Positions 41,262-43,632 of a stretch of 43,632 bases of DNA are shown here, piece after piece (position 1 is the first letter of the stretch; every line of letters begins with the position of its first letter). The DNA lies in NCBI GenBank assembly GCA_004335635.1, contig QAXH01005303.1, forward strand, positions 1 to 43,632. The letters are read 5' to 3'. Below the pieces are notes generated by a model. It made no database searches. It was not told the DNA's origin and was given only the letters and a program-made list of their open reading frames with translations. Both the position numbers and the translations under genes were made by a program. The DNA is from Chloromonas sp. AAM2 (lineage: Eukaryota; Chlorophyta; Chlorophyceae; Chlamydomonadales; Chlamydomonadaceae).

Positions 41262-43526
41262 ATAATCAACATGGTGGCGCAGGCGACCATGGTGTGAATG
41301 GTGATGGTGGAGTGCAACTGATATTGCCGTCTGCTGCTCATGCTGGCAGTGGTGGCAGTACGGACGGTGGCGATGGCGGTGGTGGCAGTGTCTCGACGTT
41401 GGCTGCTGTTGCTGCTGCTCTCAAGTATGTGGAAAAAAGTGGCATCAGGCGGTCATTGTCGCCTCCTCCTGCCACTCCTGCTGCTGCTGCTGCTGCTTCT
41501 CCCGTTGCTTCGGTTGCAACGAATAGTGATGGCGGTGCAGGGATTGGTGGTGTTGACGATGATTGGGAGGAGGAGGACGAGGGGTTGCTGGAGCCCTTTG
41601 AAATACACGCTGACACGCTCGTGAGTGGGGGAACGTATGGGGCGGCGCGGCGGGCGGCGGGGGCCGCAGCAGGGCTGGCGCGACAGCTGGTGCAGGGTCG
41701 GTGTGCTGCTGGAGTGGCGGTGATCCGCCCACCCGGTGAGAGAGGGGGGGATGCGTGTGGACCGTTTCCCATCTGAAACATGGCAAAACCTGCTGCAGAG
41801 GTGCCAGAGTCCTTTTGAGATCAACCACAGCCAGCATGGCAGCTGACAGCTGGCGATATGATGCCACAAAGGTCCAGGTACAATGTTGCCACCACTAGCA
41901 GAAAAGGTCAACGGCGTGGCAACACTCAGGGCCAGGCAGTGCGGACAACCGAGCAGACACATTCCCAGCGTAGGGCCGGGAGCAGCAGATGACGAACTGC
42001 ATGCTACTACCCCCACATTAACATGATGCCCACCTGCTATCGTGTTATGTTTGCAACAATTATTTGGCGGACTCGCAAATGTAATTAAATGTAATTAATG
42101 TATTTTGGCAGATGCAAATGTAATCAGATGTAAATGTATGATTGCCTACCCAGGCCACCACGCCACCCGCAGCACAGCACAGAGCGGGTGTTACTTCAAC
42201 AGCGCGGCGGTGGCGGCTGCAGCGGCGCAGGATGCGGGCGCGGAACGGGTGCTCATTCTTGACTGGGACGCCAACCACGGCCAGGGCACACAGGCGGGTG
42301 GCGTGCGGCGCATGAGCAGGCCATGGGGATTGCATGGGGAAGCCGTTGAGAAACGCAGATGTGTACCATCTGAGGTACTCTGAGCGAGACAACACAGGTC
42401 TGAAGGCAGGACGAAGCAGGCATGGGAGTTGCACGGGGGCGGTGGGCCTAACCCTAACGCCTAACTTGAGGTCTGTGTGCACGCGCAATGATGGGACCTA
42501 CCACATTGGCAGAGTCCAGAGTTCAGTAGCACACACCTAAGGTGTGGGCATACCTGAAGTGCTGTAGGTGAAAGCGAGCTCCCAGAGGGAGGGAGCGAGA
42601 ATGCATGGCACAGACGGTGTTCCTTCAGTCCCAACATGAGTGCCAAAACACCTTCCAATGTCCTTTGTACATTTGGCAAGCCGCGAAGCTAGCGTTCTCT
42701 GTGCCTCTTGCTCGCAGGAAATATTTGAGGATGATGAGAGTGTGCTGTACGTATCCCTGCATAGAGCGGACGAGTGAGTCTCTGGGTGTGGATGTTGATG
42801 CTGCATGGCCTTCAGCGGGGATTGGTTAGTTTTTGATTGCATATGAACGCATACAAGTACCAAAGCGCATCTGCAGTGATTAATGCCTTTTAATTCGGGC
42901 CCATCCCAGTGCAGAGAACTCAAACCATGGGAATCACACTACCTGGCATTGCACTTATTATTGCACTCGTACCAACGGGCATTGGCGGTTGCACCGGGTA
43001 TGCTGGTCTGTGTAACCAGTGTCATCATCATCATCATCACCACAAGCATCGCCTACACTTAGGAACGATACACAAAGTTGCAGACATAGACTGGAGCTTG
43101 ACAGTCAGCTGGAGAAGTGCCACCCCACGCTTCGTCCTCATTTCCTCTCCTAGGCCGTTCCTTCTCATCTGTTCCTTGTTCACAACGGTCAATCGGGGCG
43201 GCATCCGCACTCATCTCCTGATGACCTGCACGCTCGGTGCACATAGGCCTCCCTGACGTGCATGCCACATGTTATATGAACGGACTCGGGCACAGTGACG
43301 CACAGTCATTTACATCGACATGGGCATGCCTGTCGTACAGCTGTTGTGGAACCCACAACTGGACTGTCAAATGTGACACAACGACGCGCAATCACCTGTA
43401 CCAACGTCTCTGGTGGCTACGGTCATGCTGCTCTCTGCCCGCAGGGAATTCTACCCGGGCACTGGTGCAGTGACGGATGTGGGCGTGGCTGCGGGCGAGG
43501 GGTACACCATCAACATACCCTGGCAG
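39203..43526 (+). CDS. HDA15-type class II histone deacetylase, 5' part (3' end beyond window)
   Basis: Nuclear lysine deacetylase of the plant HDA15 type. Exons: 39203-39601, 39918-40219, 40936-41735, 42154-42293, 42718-42773, 43445-43526 (1,779 nt, 593 residues, phases close). Order: basic then acidic N-terminus (EKDEHDVDELDGD), a four-cysteine zinc knuckle (CTNC-x8-CAVC, residues 142-157, the position of the RanBP2-type finger in HDA15), VFDECMMDHRA and YPERPERLSSI starting the deacetylase fold, RPPGHH (His 502 and 503), DWDANHGQGTQ, EIFEDDESVLYVSLHR and FYPGTG with GYTINIPW. Oddities: Asn 541 in place of a zinc-ligand His, an apparent GC donor at 42294, and about 130 residues of poly-Ala/Gly insert inside the domain. 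Exon 1 rests on phase and acidic content only; translation could instead begin at the ATG at 39912. The catalytic Tyr and third zinc ligand lie outside the window. Confidence 0.85.
41214..41258 (+). repeat. (GCT)n poly-alanine tract inside the deacetylase exon 3
   Basis: An in-frame run of GCT/GCC codons encodes about 14 consecutive alanines, followed by Gly- and Ala-rich sequence up to about 41560. HDA15 relatives lack such a stretch between their N-terminal deacetylase strands and the RPPGHH motif. Confidence 0.85.
42294..42717 (+). other. Probable GC-AG intron of the deacetylase gene
   Basis: Family alignment needs exon 4 to end at GGCACACAG (GTQ) and exon 5 to start GAAATATTT (EIF). The intron then begins GCGGGT and ends CTCGCAG. 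Using the nearby GT at 42298 would add four bases and create a stop soon after the join. Confidence 0.7.
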
Positions 43527-43632
43527 GTGCGAGCAGGGCAAGAGCAGGGCAATGCCCTGGCAGGTGCGAGCAGGGCAACAGCAGGGCAATGCCCTGGCAG
43601 GTGCGAGCAGGGCAACAGCAGGGCAAGGCACT
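43518..43632 (+). repeat. 37-bp minisatellite spanning a deacetylase 5' splice site, running off the window
   Basis: Units start at 43518, 43555 and 43592. Each contains CCCTGGCAG/GTGCGAGCAG followed by a purine-rich agcagggca block. The first unit contains the last nine bases of exon 6 and its donor at 43527. The array continues past the right edge. Confidence 0.9.

Overview
The window looks like nuclear DNA of a green alga, probably chlorophycean. Coding sequence is broken into many short exons by introns that mostly start GTGAG/GTGCG/GTAAG and end (T)GCAG. A TGTAA polyadenylation motif follows one stop codon. The gene content fits this: an ectodomain-bearing TKL-type receptor kinase of the sort common in Chlamydomonadales, a MAP10-like microtubule protein and an HDA15-type histone deacetylase. 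A flagellate such as a Haematococcus or Chlamydomonas relative is a guess. No rRNA, tRNA, CRISPR, prophage or intact transposon was recognised.

Layout. 1-2231: no recognisable gene; one arm of a diverged inverted repeat sits at the window edge and the other at 1678-1725. 2232-5570 (minus): CSL4/EXOSC1, the S1-domain cap subunit of the RNA exosome, six exons placed and one short exon not found. 5743-6932 (plus): a small membrane protein of unknown function, divergent from CSL4 across 172 bp. 6933-9106: no firm gene, one weak dehydrogenase-like relic. 9321-25689 (plus): a 24-exon receptor-like protein kinase of about 1,959 residues (signal sequence, N-glycosylated ectodomain, one transmembrane helix, non-RD kinase, long Ala/Pro/Ser tail). 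25690-30706: about 5 kb of mostly unannotatable intergenic DNA holding a dispersed repeat. 30707-38698 (plus): a 10-exon gene for a 1,428-residue protein with a MAP10-type N-terminus. 39203 to the right edge (plus): the first six exons of an HDA15-type class II histone deacetylase, cut off by the window end.

The four main genes serve separate housekeeping or signalling roles (RNA decay, surface signalling, microtubules, chromatin) and do not look like a pathway or cluster. Exon joins were made by eye from splice consensus, reading phase and family similarity. Phases close exactly over 24 exons (5,880 nt), 10 exons (4,287 nt) and 6 exons (1,779 nt), which supports the models. The N-termini of the kinase and the deacetylase, and one kinase junction, are less certain.

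The most unusual signal is structural. Several local tandem duplications sit on or beside exon-intron boundaries: a 41-bp unit starting exactly at a kinase 5' splice site, a 37-bp unit spanning a deacetylase 5' splice site, a triplicated kinase 3' splice site whose outer copies are in frame, and a duplicated exon end around an AT-rich spacer. The deacetylase also carries Asn where the zinc-binding His of the D-x-H motif is expected, and the following intron appears to start with GC. Two copies of a dispersed repeat lie in opposite orientation in CSL4 introns on either side of exons 3 and 4.
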